Of a stretch of 64,000 nucleotides of DNA, positions 9,273 through 21,480 are shown one piece after another. The translations under genes and the position numbers were made by a program. The DNA is from Impatiens glandulifera (Eukaryota; Streptophyta; Magnoliopsida; Ericales; Balsaminaceae), in contig NC_061867.1 in the NCBI RefSeq assembly GCF_907164915.1, forward strand, positions 46,968,242 through 47,032,241. The letters are read 5' to 3'. Positions within the stretch are counted from its first letter, which is position 1. Every line of letters starts with the position of its first letter. The notes below the pieces were generated by a model that saw only the letters and a list, made by a program, of their open reading frames with translations, was not told the DNA's origin and made no database searches.

Positions 9273-11430
9273 ATATAATTTCTTCAAATTTTCACCCCCA
9301 TGAAATTTAAATATTTTGGCGTAATCTAATATGTTGAAAAAAAAATTTATCCATCTTCTCTCTCCTCACACTTTTCTCTTTTTCCAATCAATAATGTGAT
9401 ACAATTTTATTCACTCTTACATCTTCTTCCCTAATTTCCATCACCTAACACTCGTCTAATATTAAATTTTTTGAAATAAAATATTAACTGAATATCATAT
9501 CTCTTCCTTAGGTATGTTTGGTAATCCTAGAATTGGTATTGGAATTGAGGGTTTAATTTTAATTCTTATTTTTTGCAGACACTTTATTATTAAGAATTAA
9601 AATTGAATTAGAATTCAATAAAATTTAATTTTATGTAATTTTATAGTTTTCAATACTATTTGGTTGGAATTGTAATTATAAATTTTATTTTTTTAATATT
9701 TTTTTAAGCAAAATAATTTATTATTTAAAATATGATTAAAGTTTTCAATCAAGATTTGTTTTGGGAAGTTAGGAGGTTAGAAGATGTTTTTTTTTAATTT
9801 AGTAACTTAACATTTTGAACTAATATTATATATATATATATTAATTTAAAAAGTTAACATGTTGAATTGATATTTTATTTTTAAATTTAGAAAGTTAAAA
9901 TGTCTAACTGTTATTTTTTTTAATATATGAAGTTAAAATGTTGAAACGATATTTTTTTAATAAAAATGAAAATTTAAAACTCTTGACCTTGCTAATTAGC
10001 TGTGTCAAATTAATATTTTAATAAAATAAATAATATATATTAAAATTATTTTATTATATTATTTTTTTTACCTATATAAGAATTGAGATTGAATTATAAT
10101 TATATATTTTTTCTAAACATAAGAATTAAATTATAATTTAATGTTAATTTTCATGTAATTAAAATTGAAATTAAATGCCAATTCTATTTTCAATCGTCCA
10201 AACATATTTTTATAAAAGTATTACTTGTAACTTGTATTATAGGTATATTAAGATTATTTATTTATTTTTATTTTTTTAATAAAGGAGAGTTAGTATGACA
10301 ACCACACAGCCATGACTCCCGTTTAAACTCAAAACGCTTTTAGATGGAATCGAACTCGTGACATTTTGATATATCTTAATCCCAATCTTATTATTGGGCT
10401 ACTTTGGTGAGATAAGTAAATTAAAATTATATATAAATAATAAAAAAATGAAGAAAAAGAAATAAAAAAAGTAGTAAAAGGTTCAAAATTAAATTATTTT
10501 ATTAATATATGTAATGTAGTCTACCATTATCACTAGAGTTTTTACACTGATAACTTTTTAATATTGTAAAACATATTTTTCAATAGAGAGAGTTCAAAAT
10601 TAAATTATTTTCTTAATCTAAGTAATTTAACTCTAACCCTTCTTATTAGGTTTTTACATCAACTATTTCTTTTCAATCTTGGAAAAAGAAATTTTGGTGA
10701 TGCCCTCTCAATATTAGAAAATAGATTTTTCTCAATATTGTAAAACAAAATTTTCTATATTTACTAAATTTGGACCGAAATATATAAGTTTTTCAATATG
10801 TAATCAAAATAGAGTTATGATATATTAAAAACTGATATATTATAGTCTAATATATGATTCAGTCAAATAATTCAACTAAATCGATGAATACTTAAACAAT
10901 TTTGAAATTTTAAAGATTATCAGTTTTGTTTTAAAATTATATTTAATTTGTTAAATATTAAGTTTAGATTATTATTATAATATATATTTAAAATATGAGA
11001 AAGAAATATGTATATGAATAAATAAAATAAACCTTTTACTATTTTTTAGTTATTCTTTTTGTTAATTATATTTATTAAATAATTTTTTTTTAATTATTGC
11101 CTATTTCATGCCACATTTTTTAGTTTAAAAATTATTTATTATTAATATTTATAAACTTGATTTTTATATTTTTTTAATAAATAAACATTTGTCTAGAAAT
11201 ATTATTGGGTTTATATTTTTATACTTAATTTTGTTTGATTAAATCTTTTATAACTTCAAATTATGTAAGATATTTGAAAAATATATCAAATTAACCTAAT
11301 ATTCTTTTATAAATCGACTAAGATTCTCTATGGGAAAGTCTAAAATATAAAATTAAAATTTATCTATAGACTTGTCTCAATAGTAATGTTTGGTAAATAG
11401 TAGAAAGAGATATAAATTATACCAATAGTG
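9273..11430. repeat. AT-rich part of large repeat, copy 1
   Basis: Matches 51453-53620 and, more weakly, 13705-14510 plus 15314-16935. The recognisable anchor is GGTATGTTTGGTAATCCTAG near 9510. No ORF or RNA gene is supported. Short AT runs occur (9829-9840 and others). Origin unknown; it may be the body of an old non-coding element. Confidence 0.6.
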
Positions 11431-11654
11431 TTATAATTATGGTTAATTTTAAAGTGTTTTTGTTGAGAGTTTAGGTGAATTTGTATATATATAATGAGTT
11501 AAATGAATATTTTAGTCGGATAGTAACTTGATTCAACATTAATTTAAAAAAAATATATATATATTATAAAATTCACACTTACAACATATTTTAACCATCT
11601 AAGTTAAGATATTATATTTCCTATTTAATCTAAATTTTGATGAATATACCCTTA

Positions 11655-11854
11655 ATTAATGTTTGATTGGTAATACAAAGATGTATAAAACTATTGGTAT
11701 AATATAAATTATACTGTTTTAATACTATGTTTCTTATAATTTTTAGTATTAATATAAATTTATACCTTTATATAATTTATACATCATATTAGGTATCATA
11801 TTAGGTGTAAAATAATAGCTGGTCTTCCTAAAGATATTATTATTATTATTATTA

Positions 11855-11902
<48 letters not shown>

Positions 11903-12495
11903 TTCATAATTTTTATTTTTCATTATACCCTTTATTAATATTATATAACTTATTATTCATATTTAATATATATTTTAAATAGTTTAATAGTTTAATTATT
12001 TTTTTATAACCATAATTTTATTAATTATTATTTTATATATTTACTTATATTATAAATACTATTTTTTATTTTATATATTATTTTAATTTTATTTTAATTT
12101 TATTATAATTATTAATAATATTTAAATTAAATAAATATAATTTACAGTTTATATTATAATTAATTTTATATTATAATTAAAATTATATTAATTATTAAAA
12201 TAATAATAGTAAAATAATTTATAATATTAAACAATATTATTTATAATATAAATAAATAAATAAAATAATAATAATAATTTTAAATTCATATTTATAAAAC
12301 TTATACTTTATACGGTATACAAAACACTTAATTATAAACCATATACTATTTATTATAATTTATACCAATTATTTAATTATAAACCATATACTATTTATTA
12401 TAATTTATACTAAACATCAATAAATTATATAACTTATATTACCATATATTATTTATACCTCTTATAATTTATACCAAATATAATATGTATTACCT
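11655..12495. mobile_element. AT-rich MITE-like insertion
   Basis: Absent from the matching positions of copies 1 and 2 (near 6470 and 48690). Its ends are roughly inverted (GGTAATACA on the left, TGTATTACC on the right), with many TATAAATTATAC-type motifs inside. It includes the (ATT)n run at 11835-11901. Exact ends and target duplication are not clear. Confidence 0.4.
11835..11901. repeat. (ATT)n microsatellite
   Basis: A nearly pure TTA/ATT run of about 67 bases with one ATC interruption. Confidence 0.9.
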
Positions 12496-12607
12496 ACCAA
12501 GCTTGTTATATTCTCAATATTTTAATAATTTATATATATTACTTGTTATATTCTCAATATTTTAATAATCTATATATATTATATATACACATGAACCATT
12601 TTTAAAC

Positions 12608-12608
<1 letters not shown>

Positions 12609-12639
<31 letters not shown>
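12609..12639. repeat. (AT)n microsatellite
   Basis: Uninterrupted AT dinucleotide run of about 30 bases. Confidence 0.9.
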
Positions 12640-12646
<7 letters not shown>

Positions 12647-12801
12647 TAATTAATTTTTTTATTGGTCTCTTTTTTATAGTTGACACGAAAATAATAAATA
12701 ATATTTTTTATACTAAAAAAAATTTAACTTATTAATAATTTGAAAAATATTATTAATGAATTTTATAAAAAAAAATCAATTTTATTGAAATTTATTAGGT
12801 T

Positions 12802-12803
<2 letters not shown>

Positions 12804-12850
<47 letters not shown>
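12804..12850. repeat. (AT)n microsatellite
   Basis: Uninterrupted AT dinucleotide run of about 47 bases. Confidence 0.9.
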
Positions 12851-12855
<5 letters not shown>

Positions 12856-12940
12856 AATAAAATTTATCAAGCACAATTGGTTTAATATTTAAAGTGATCT
12901 TCTTCTATACTCGAAATTACTCTCATATATATATATATTA

Positions 12941-13696
12941 AGGGAAGAATGTCAATTTTATCATTAAACTATAACGAAATATCCACGTATATCACTAAAC
13001 TAATTCGAAATATCCACGTATATCACTAAACTAATTTTTGTTCGCTCATACCAATGTAGTTGAGTTTAATGTTCATCTATGTCACTCCTGGACAAAAACA
13101 TTCAAACCCGTTAAGTTTTTCGTTAAATGATAACACTTGTGAATGACATGTCATTTTTTTAAAATTAATATATATTATATATTTATTTTTATTCATTATT
13201 TCTAAATAATAAATCTTAATTTACATTTTCAATGACATTAATCAAATAAATTATACATTTTGAGAAACATTAACAATAATTCACTTTTTTTTAATTAATA
13301 TATTTTCAACATTTATTTTTATTAACATTTTTAAATAATAAAATTAGTTAATAAAATTAAATATTAAAAATATATTAATTAATAAAAATAAATTATTGTT
13401 AATTTCTCTTAAAATATCTAGATTGTTTGGTTAATGAATATGAAAATATAAAAGTTTTATTATTTAAAAATTATGAATAAAAAAAAATATATGATATATT
13501 AATATAAAAAAAATGATATATCAATTACATGTTTTAACATTTAACGGAAAACATAACGGAGTTAGATGTTTTTTGGTAACTAGTGATATAGATGAACATT
13601 AAGTTCAACTATAGTGGTATGAACGAACAAAAATTAGTTTAGTGATATACATTAATATTCAATTATTGTTCGATGATAAAATTGACATTATTCCCT
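12941..13696. mobile_element. 756-bp MITE with long inverted ends and 8-bp TSD
   Basis: Left end AGGGAAGAATGTCAATTTTA; the right end, reversed, is AGGGAATAATGTCAATTTTA. The similarity of the ends extends well inward: ATATCACTAAACTAATTTTTGTTCG on the left has an inverted match on the right. ATATATTA flanks both ends (12933-12940 and 13697-13704). The segment is missing from the paralogous sites at 6800 and 49040. The 8-bp duplication suggests a hAT or Mutator-type non-autonomous element. It has no coding capacity. Confidence 0.75.
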
Positions 13697-14510
13697 ATAT
13701 ATTAATAATACTTCTTTAAATTTTTACCCATTAAATTCAAATATTTGTATTTATGTAAATTATAAAAAAAATTAATTTATATTAATATAATTTTATATGA
13801 ATTTATAATTCACCTTGAATTATAAAAAGAGAAGTGATAAGGAGAGGAGAATGTGAGAGAGAATAACGTGTCACCACGTCACTTGGAAAAAGGATAAAGA
13901 GTAAAAAGAGAGAAGAGAATTTTTTTTTATAATTTTTTAAGTGAATCAAATTGTGTCACTCAATTCTCACTCCCAAATTCTTTCTCTCAATTCTTTCTCT
14001 TATAAAAAAATAGTTAATTTATATTTTTATAATTTCATATGATTTATTAATTTATAACTAGAGGATGAATAGGGTAATAAGTTATTTTATTCATTTACCT
14101 TAGATTTAATAATCAATAATTGAGAATTATAAATACTTATTTTTTCTTTATTGAATTCTTTGGGGATGGCTCATTGCAAAGAGTCCACTATAATATTTAG
14201 ATCAAAATATGGGTTAACTTACTTAAAGCTTTCAAATAGTATCAAGACAAACGATGAAGAAAAATTGAAAAAATGAATGAGAGAAAATAACCTGGCATGA
14301 CACAATTTAATTGGTTGAAAAAGTAAAACAATTTTTCTTTATTCTCTCTCCTCACACTTTTATTTTTTTTCAACCATTATGAAATGTTACGTCATACTCT
14401 CTTAAATTCTTTTTTAAATTTCTTTCCCTTATTACTCCTTTAGTATCAAATAATAAATTTTTGATATGAAATATTAATTAAATATTTTATCTTTTCTTTA
14501 AGGGTGTGTT

Positions 14511-15313
14511 TAGAGATGGCAATGGGTACCCGTATGCCCGATACCCGTGAGTACCCAATAGTCGGGGGTTCGGGTATTTTAAATTGGGTTCGGGGTCGGG
14601 GTCGGGTATGGGGAGAAGGAGAAGGTACCCAGTCGGGTACGGGGTCGGGGATGGGGAGTGTGCGAAACCCAAACCCGATACCCTATACCCGGTTATATTA
14701 ATATTATTGATTTTTTTTATTAAAGTTTAATGTGTGACTTTTCAAAAATGCTTCATCATTGCAAATGTATCATAAATATGCATCATTTAATTTGATCTTA
14801 TTCACACTTCACTCCAACCATAGTCATAAATACACTAAACTCCAACTTTAATTATTTTATATTCCACAAACAATATTTCTCTACATAACTTCAATTTTTA
14901 TTTTAATAACAAAATATTACTCTCTCTCATAATTCTTTATATTCAATCTCTAGTTTTTTTTTCCAATGTTCATTCTACTTTTTTTCCACTCTAGTTTATC
15001 TTCTTCAAGATTTAAAAAATTATGAGGTAGGTAAGTAATGGTTTTATTTTTATTTTTAATATTTTGATATTATAATGTTAAAATTATTTATTAAAGTTGT
15101 GTTTCTTTTTTTTTTCAAACTTTATAATTTTATAAGTAATTTAATCGGGTAATGGGGTACCCGTCGGGGATCGGGTACCCGACGAATCGGGGATGGGTAT
15201 AGAAGTAGAGATACCCGTCGGGTTTGGGGTCGGGGTCGGGTAGTGAAATGAAAATCGGGTTCGGGGATGGGTACTTCACTACCCGTCGGGTAGGGTACCA
15301 GTTGTCATCCCTA
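14511..15313. mobile_element. 803-bp non-autonomous hAT element
   Basis: Ends TAGAGATGGCAATGGGTACC (left) and, reversed, TAGGGATGACAACTGGTACC (right), with the 8-bp duplication GGTGTGTT at 14503-14510 and 15314-15321. The subterminal regions are packed with CGGGTA/GGGGTCGGG motifs, unlike the AT-rich surroundings. The paralogous sites at 9510 and 51705 are empty (GGTATGTTTGGTAA). TAGRGATGRCAA ends and 8-bp duplications fit the hAT superfamily. There is no transposase. Confidence 0.8.
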
Positions 15314-16904
15314 GGTGTGTTTGGTAACCCTTGGTATTAGAATTGACTTTGAAATTGGAGGGTTCAATTTCTAATTTTAGGTTTGAATTGTAATTATGTT
15401 TTAAAATATTTTTTTAATATTTTTCTAACAAAATAACTTATTATTTTTTCATTTAAAATACGACAAAATTTTCCAATCGATATTTTCTTTTGGAATTTAA
15501 AATGTTAGAATATTGAACCGATGTATTTTTTTTAATATATGAAGTTAACATGTTGAACCGATATTTTTTTAATGAAAATCGAAACTTAAAAAAATTTCTT
15601 GACCCTTGATCTAAGCTAATTAGTTATGTCAAACTAATATTTTAATAAAATAGATAATATATATATTATTATTTTTAATCACCGTAAAATTTTTAATAAA
15701 ATTACAATTTTATAATTTTCGAAACACATAAGAATTGAATTGTCATTCAATTCAATGTTGGAATGATTTGAAATTTGAACGTCAATTCTAATGAAATTAG
15801 AATTGAAATGTTAATTTCAATTTTACTCATCCAAACATATTGTTTTTTAAAACGGTTACTTGTAACTTGTATTATAGGTAATAATACTAATAATCATAAT
15901 AATAATAATTATAATAATAAAATAAAGAAAGAAATAAAAGAAAAGCAAGAAAATAAAATATAAGAAAATAAAGTAAAATAAAAGTTTAAAATTAAATTAT
16001 TTTATTAATCTCTTTTCAATATTGTAAAATAGATTTTAATGATGCCTTTACAATCTTAGAAAACATATTTTTATAAAAAAAATCGTCAAAATTAAATTAT
16101 TTTGTTAATCTAAGTAATTTAACTTTAACCCTTCTTCATTAGGTTTTACATCAATTATGTTTTTTCAATCTTAAAAAATAAATTTTAGTGATACCTTAAC
16201 ATCTTGGAAACAATTTTTTCTCATTCTAAAATATTTGTTTTTCTATATTTACTCATTTTAAACTGAAAAATATATAAACTTTTTAATATATAGTCAAAAT
16301 AGAGTTATAAATATTAAAAAACTGATATATTATAGTCGAATATATATGATTGAGTCAAATAACTCAACTAAATCTATGCATGCAGATTTAAACAATTTAG
16401 AAAATTTTAATGTTTATCAGTTTTACTTTTAAACTATATATTTAATTTGTGAAATATTGAGTTTTAATTATTATTATTATAATATTTATTTGATATACGA
16501 GAAAGAAATATGTATATGATTAAAAAATAAACTTTTTACTATTTTTGAGTTGTTCTTTATTGTTAATTATATTTATTAAATAATTAATTTTCAAGTATTG
16601 TCAATTCCATGCCAAATTTATTTTGTTTAAAAATTATTTATTATTAACATTTTTAAACTTGATATTTATTTCTTTATTTAATAACAAAATCACCTGTCTA
16701 TAAATATTATTGGGTTTACATTTGTATACTTATTTTTGATTAATTAAATCTTTTACTACTTCAAATTATGTAGGATATTTGAAAAATATATCAAGTTAAC
16801 CGAATATTCTTTTAAAAATCCAATTGGACGAATATTTTGTACGACAAAGTCTAAAATATAACTTCACTTATAATTGATTTTAAATTTATCTATAAACAAG
16901 TCGT

Positions 16905-17475
16905 AATGTTTGGTTGGTGTTACAAAAATGTATAAATTATACTAATAGTGTTATAATAGGGTGTTTTTTTTATTGTTTTATTATTAATATAAATTTATAT
17001 CCCTATATAATTTATAAATAATATTTGGTATAAAATTTGGTAAAAAATGATAACTAGTCCCCTAAACACAACAGTATTCTTATATTACTTAATTTTAATT
17101 TTGTATTATAGTCTTTATTAATATTATATATAACTTATTATTAAATAATATTAATTATATTTTATTTAGTTTTAATATTATTATTAAATATAATTAATTT
17201 TTAATTTTTTTTAGTACAATATTTTTATAAATAATTTAAAATAATAAATAATATTATTTATAATATAAATAAATATATAAATAATAATAATTTTAAATTA
17301 ATATTTATACAACTTATACTACATTTTATATATATATATATATATATACCATACACCATTTTATAATTTATACCAAATATCAATAACCTATACAATTTAT
17401 ATTATCCTATTTGGTTACAATTTATACCTTTATACAACTTATACTTGTATAATTTGTATATACCAAACTTGGTAA
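16905..17475. mobile_element. AT-rich MITE-like segment
   Basis: Begins with AATGTTTGGTTGGTGTTACA and ends near TATACCAAACTTGGTAAAATAC, i.e. loosely inverted ends, with repeated TATAAATTATAC motifs and an (AT)n run near 17327. Related starts occur at 11387 and 53587. Boundaries are approximate. Confidence 0.35.
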
Positions 17476-18480
17476 AATACAATGCATGAACATATTTAAT
17501 ACTTATTAAAAAAATAATTATTACACTTAATCATAAGCTTTAAAATACTTAGAAAAATATTTATAAAACTCATCAAATTCATAACATAAAATATTTAGTT
17601 TTAAAATATATAAAATCCACTATAATTAAATTAACTAAATATGTATTGTGGGATGTAAATGTAATTGTAATTGGTATAATTTCTCTCGAAATGTGATTAA
17701 CTGATATATACCATATTATTTAGGTAATTTGATGATTAACTTTAATATTAAATAAATTATGATATTTCAAGAAGTATGGTTTAAGAGACTAAAGATGTTA
17801 GCATTTAATTTTCAGTTATAAAAATAAAATTTATTGTATTGAATTCAAAATAATAATATTTAATTATCATAATTAAGTGTCAAAGTGCTGGTTATTCATT
17901 ACTTATATTTAACAAAAATAATTTTTATTATCGACACTATTTCATTGGTTTGCTCGGTTTATCTATTTCTTCACTTATTATTATTTGTGTGATTGTTGGA
18001 TAATTTACATTAAAATTTTAGTCTTTATTTGACCCAGGCGTGACAAATTAACACCCATGCCTGACGATTCCATGATGAAGGTCCTAGTCAAGTCAGAAAA
18101 TGGTCAATCGTGCTTCCAACACAGACAACAATCGCGGGACACTCACGGGCTAAATAAGAACGTATAGCGCGACGTGAGGTTTTGGCCTTCTTCCCAAGAC
18201 GACAACATGAAAATTTTCCATCTTTTGAAGATGACAACTTTTCTGTTTCTCAACCAATTGTTTTCATTTAAAAAGAGAAATGATCGCGAAAGGACCATGA
18301 TCATTTCTCATAATTTCTTGCATGAAACTAGCGACTGAACATATCCGATTTGTCCGATGAATGTTTGAAATATTTTGAGAAATCGGGGATCTAAAGTTGT
18401 TTGGTGTTCATTTGATGCAAGGTTGTCCTTCACACGTCCATTACATCATTTGTGGTAGACGATAGAGGCTAGAGAGAGTT
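17476..18480. other. Non-coding stretch, no gene recognised
   Basis: 17476-18010 is AT-rich with no feature I can support. 18010-18480 is less AT-rich (for example AGCGCGACGTGAGG near 18168) and may belong to an old LTR element, but I find no PBS, polypurine tract or ORF. Confidence 0.4.
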
Positions 18481-18484
18481 TAAA

Positions 18485-18870
18485 GAAGATAAAAAAAACT
18501 ATTGTTGTTCTTAGAGCTCTCGATATTTTTTACTTTTGTAGTTAGAGTTCTATGTTCGTGTTCTAGTCAATTAGAGTGTGTTCCTAGACTCTTTTGAAAA
18601 ATGTGTACCGATTTAAAGTAATGCTTCTTGCTCACAAGTATTTGCATTTTTCTTATAGTTTAGATTTAGAATATGACAACAACGTAGACAAATGCTTCTC
18701 TGAATAAATTGATACCAAAACTAAACACGAAACACGCGTTTATGTTTCAATTCATCTTTAAATGCATGTTATAAGATGAAATAAATCAATAAAGTGTAAA
18801 ATAATATTCTTTAAATGGTGAAGAGTTTAAATTAGAGATCGTGTAACCAAGCACCGAACTTAGAATAAAA
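18485..18870 (-). repeat. Repeat shared with 53830-55200, TRIM-free copy
   Basis: On the opposite strand this matches the two pieces around the TRIM (about 55005-55200 and 53830-53971), for example TACTTTTGTAGTTAGAGTTC and TTTATGTTTCAATTCA. It is continuous here through TTTAGAATATGACAACAACG, so it is the empty form of the TRIM insertion site. The parent element is not identified. Confidence 0.7.
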
Positions 18871-19121
18871 TCTATAAAAAGCGTTTGAACACACATTATA
18901 TTTTTCTTTCATAATTTATCGATGAGTAAAATATGTGGCGACTCTACAAAAAAAGTCAAAACTAGTCCAAAACGAAAGTTTTAAATTCACTCTAGTTGCA
19001 CCTACCATTTTAATTTATCGTTTCATCAAGATGATATCGTTCCTAAAACTTCATCTCATGTCGAAAATTTTCAATATAAGTTATTTCTACCTTTTTAGTT
19101 TTGTAGCTGTAAGTTATATGT

Positions 19122-19530
19122 ATTTAGGTTTTTCAGTAAACAATTTCATGTGCAACTTCCTATAAGGCCATGTACATCGTCTTATAAGGCCACGTGCATC
19201 ATATTTTGTGTTAAAAAAAACTAGTTTTTTCATTTAAAAATGTCATGTGCAGAACCTTATAAGGCCACGTGCAGCGCCTTATAAGGTCATATGCAACATA
19301 TTTTTTCTGTCAAAAAATATATTTAGCCTTTTCATTTAACAATGGAATGTGCAGCGCCTTATAAGGCCATGTACATCGCCTTATAAGGTCATATGTAGCA
19401 CCTTATAAGGAAATGTGCAACACATTTTTCTATTAAAAAAATTATTTAGTTTTTTCAGTTAACAATGCAATGTGCATTGTCTTATAAGGTAATGTGCAAC
19501 ATATTTTCTCTATTAAAAAAATATTTAGAG
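19122..19530. repeat. Degenerate tandem repeat rich in CCTTATAAGG
   Basis: About four irregular units of roughly 90-120 bp, each with TTTTTCATTTAACAATG-like and TCTATTAAAAAAATATTTAG-like ends around blocks of CTTATAAGG-(C)CATGTGCA. Perfect CCTTATAAGG palindromes lie at 19255, 19277, 19357, 19379 and 19401; near matches lie at 19180 and 19472. CACGTG follows at 19191 and 19266. CCTTATAAGG fits the CArG consensus CC(A/T)6GG for MADS-domain proteins. Two further matches occur at 20563 and 20585. Confidence 0.7.
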
Positions 19531-19817
19531 AAATGGAACTCTTTAATATATAATCTGACTGAAGATTGTTGATATTGTAATTAACTTCTCCAATATTTTA
19601 TTTTTTTATTACCTAGTCATATGACATCTTAACGTGAATATGGGACTTTCCAGATCTTCATCCTTATTATTTAAAGTAAATATTTTTATATTTTTCGCAT
19701 CAACATGACACTCAAAAAATTCCAAATAATGGGCAACCTTCTATTGTTAAAATAGACAAAATGGGAGGATAAATATTTGACAGTTTCAAACCTAGTAATA
19801 CGCTGAACATATTTAAA

Positions 19818-20039
19818 ATTTAATCGTTCAATTAACAAATAATCTCTTTCACTGTTTATAATTTTCTTTCCTTGGTAAAATAGAACCAAGAATTTGTGGA
19901 TTTCATGGAATGAAGAGTCTACCGTAAAATTTAATCGTTCAATTAACAAATAATCTCTTTCACTGTTTATAATTTTCTTTCCTTGGTAAAATAGAACCAA
20001 GAATTTGTGGATTTCATGGAATGAAGAGTCTACCGCTTT
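19818..20039 (-). repeat. Perfect 111-bp tandem duplication
   Basis: Two copies of 111 bp that look identical by eye, for example TAATCGTTCAATTAAC at 19821 and 19932. The unit length is 37 codons, so a minus-strand ORF (19686-20102, 138 aa) stays open and repeats a 37-residue block. The protein is not recognised and may be chance; the duplication itself is recent. Confidence 0.8.
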
Positions 20040-20102
20040 AATAGCACAATTCCAGCTCAAAGTTTTAAATTTTTTTATGACAATCACTAAAGAATAAAAC
20101 AT

Positions 20103-21480
20103 ATTGTAGAATGTACTACATAAGACACATGGAGACTTATACTAGAGATGAAATAGAATGACATCATAACATTGTAATTTATACAGTTTTAACATGTTTG
20201 ACTATTTGAGAATTCTCTATACTAATTTGTAAGACTTGTTTTTGTAAAAGTAAAGGGAATAATTTAGACACTTAGAATAAAATACCATGCAGTTATAAAG
20301 TTAGAGCTCAACACTTTTAGGAGATTATTGCCAAAAATAAGTAGTGACTTATACAAGAAGATCAATAAACGAAGGATGCAGTCGAATAAATGAAAGTAGT
20401 GACTTGATGAAAGTTTGACATTTATAAAGATTAAAATTAATAAAATTTATATTTATATAAATAAAATTTTTAGTTTTAATAATCCATATGTTATTATTTA
20501 TATAAATAAATGGCTTAGTTTAATAATCCATATTTGTTGTTAATTTTTTTAAAAGAATATGACCTTATATGGCGTAGCACATGGCCTTATAAGGCACTTC
20601 CCATGACATTTACTTGCACTAAATATATTATTTACATAAGAAACTCTCAAGTCTTTATAATGTCCTTACAATGTTCATAAATAAACATCATAATCTTATG
20701 TGTTGTGAATGTGATAGTAGACATTCACGTTTGCTTGTGTATTCGTTGTCGATCCTATCTGCGAAAGTTGAGATGATAGGAGAAACATCAATGAAGTGTC
20801 AAACATGCTCAAACTTTCATTTCAGGGATGTGGAGACGATGTTGACATTGAAGTTGTAAGCAAAAATAAAAACACAATTATAACACTTTTATTAAACATA
20901 ACATAAATCACATAGAAAATAATTAAGATACTCAATAATGCAGCCAAACCATTTTTCCGAATCTTGAGGCCGATTTACTTACAATTTTCTCAATGAAAGT
21001 TTGTTTTCGAAAAACAAATTTTGCACACGATATTGTTAACTGAAAAAACTAAATATTTTTTTTATCTGAAAAAAGTTATGCACATATGGCATTATAAAAT
21101 GTTTCACATGACATTGTTAACTTAAAAGCAATATATAATTTTAACAAAAAAAAAAATGCGCTCATAGCATTATAAGACGCTACACATACCATTGTTCACT
21201 AAAAAAACTAAATAAAAATTAACAGAAAAAAGGTGATGAACAATGGACACTATAATCTAGCAACCAAACTATAAAAGTAATAAAACGGTACATTTTGGGG
21301 TCAACAAATGATTTGTTTAATGCTTCATCTATTGCGACATTGTCTCTATTGTATTCCGAAAATAAAATCTTAAAAGTTCATTATCTATATAAAAAAGTTT
21401 GTGCATAACTATAACTGAAAATCTTACCATTTAGTGAAAGAATTTGTCTTTGAATTCACGCAATGAATAAATATTGGTTT
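20103..21480. other. Non-coding stretch
   Basis: AT-rich. It holds two CArG-type motifs (20563, 20585) and weak echoes of the 19.2-kb array (GCATTATAA near 21087 and 21168). The 62-codon plus-strand ORF at 20671 has no recognisable family and is not called a gene. Confidence 0.4.

Larger units (their letters stand above)
5654..11430 (+). repeat. Large direct repeat, copy 1
   Basis: Homologous in the same order to 46475-53722: LINE 5' end, LINE 3' end with poly(T), ORF1-only LINE, then the AT-rich tract starting near 9275. Copy 1 lacks the equivalent of about 47090-48510 (deletion junction near 6285). Its left side is cut by the Sirevirus insertion at 5653; its right end abuts the partial copy 3 near 11430. 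Confidence 0.8.
11430..17060 (+). repeat. Large repeat, partial copy 3 with insertions
   Basis: Starts where 11430 resembles 48405 (ATAATTATGGTTAATTT) and follows copy 2 to about 17060. Compared with copies 1 and 2 it lacks the ORF1-only LINE: the site reads AATAATACTTCTTT at 13703. It carries three extra segments of its own: 11655-12495, 12941-13696 and 14511-15313. It sits immediately after copy 1, so copies 1 and 3 form a tandem pair. Confidence 0.65.

Noticed and set aside
14487..14701. Pro/Gly-rich ORFs on both strands
   Set aside because: Produced by the CGGGTA arrays of the non-autonomous hAT element.
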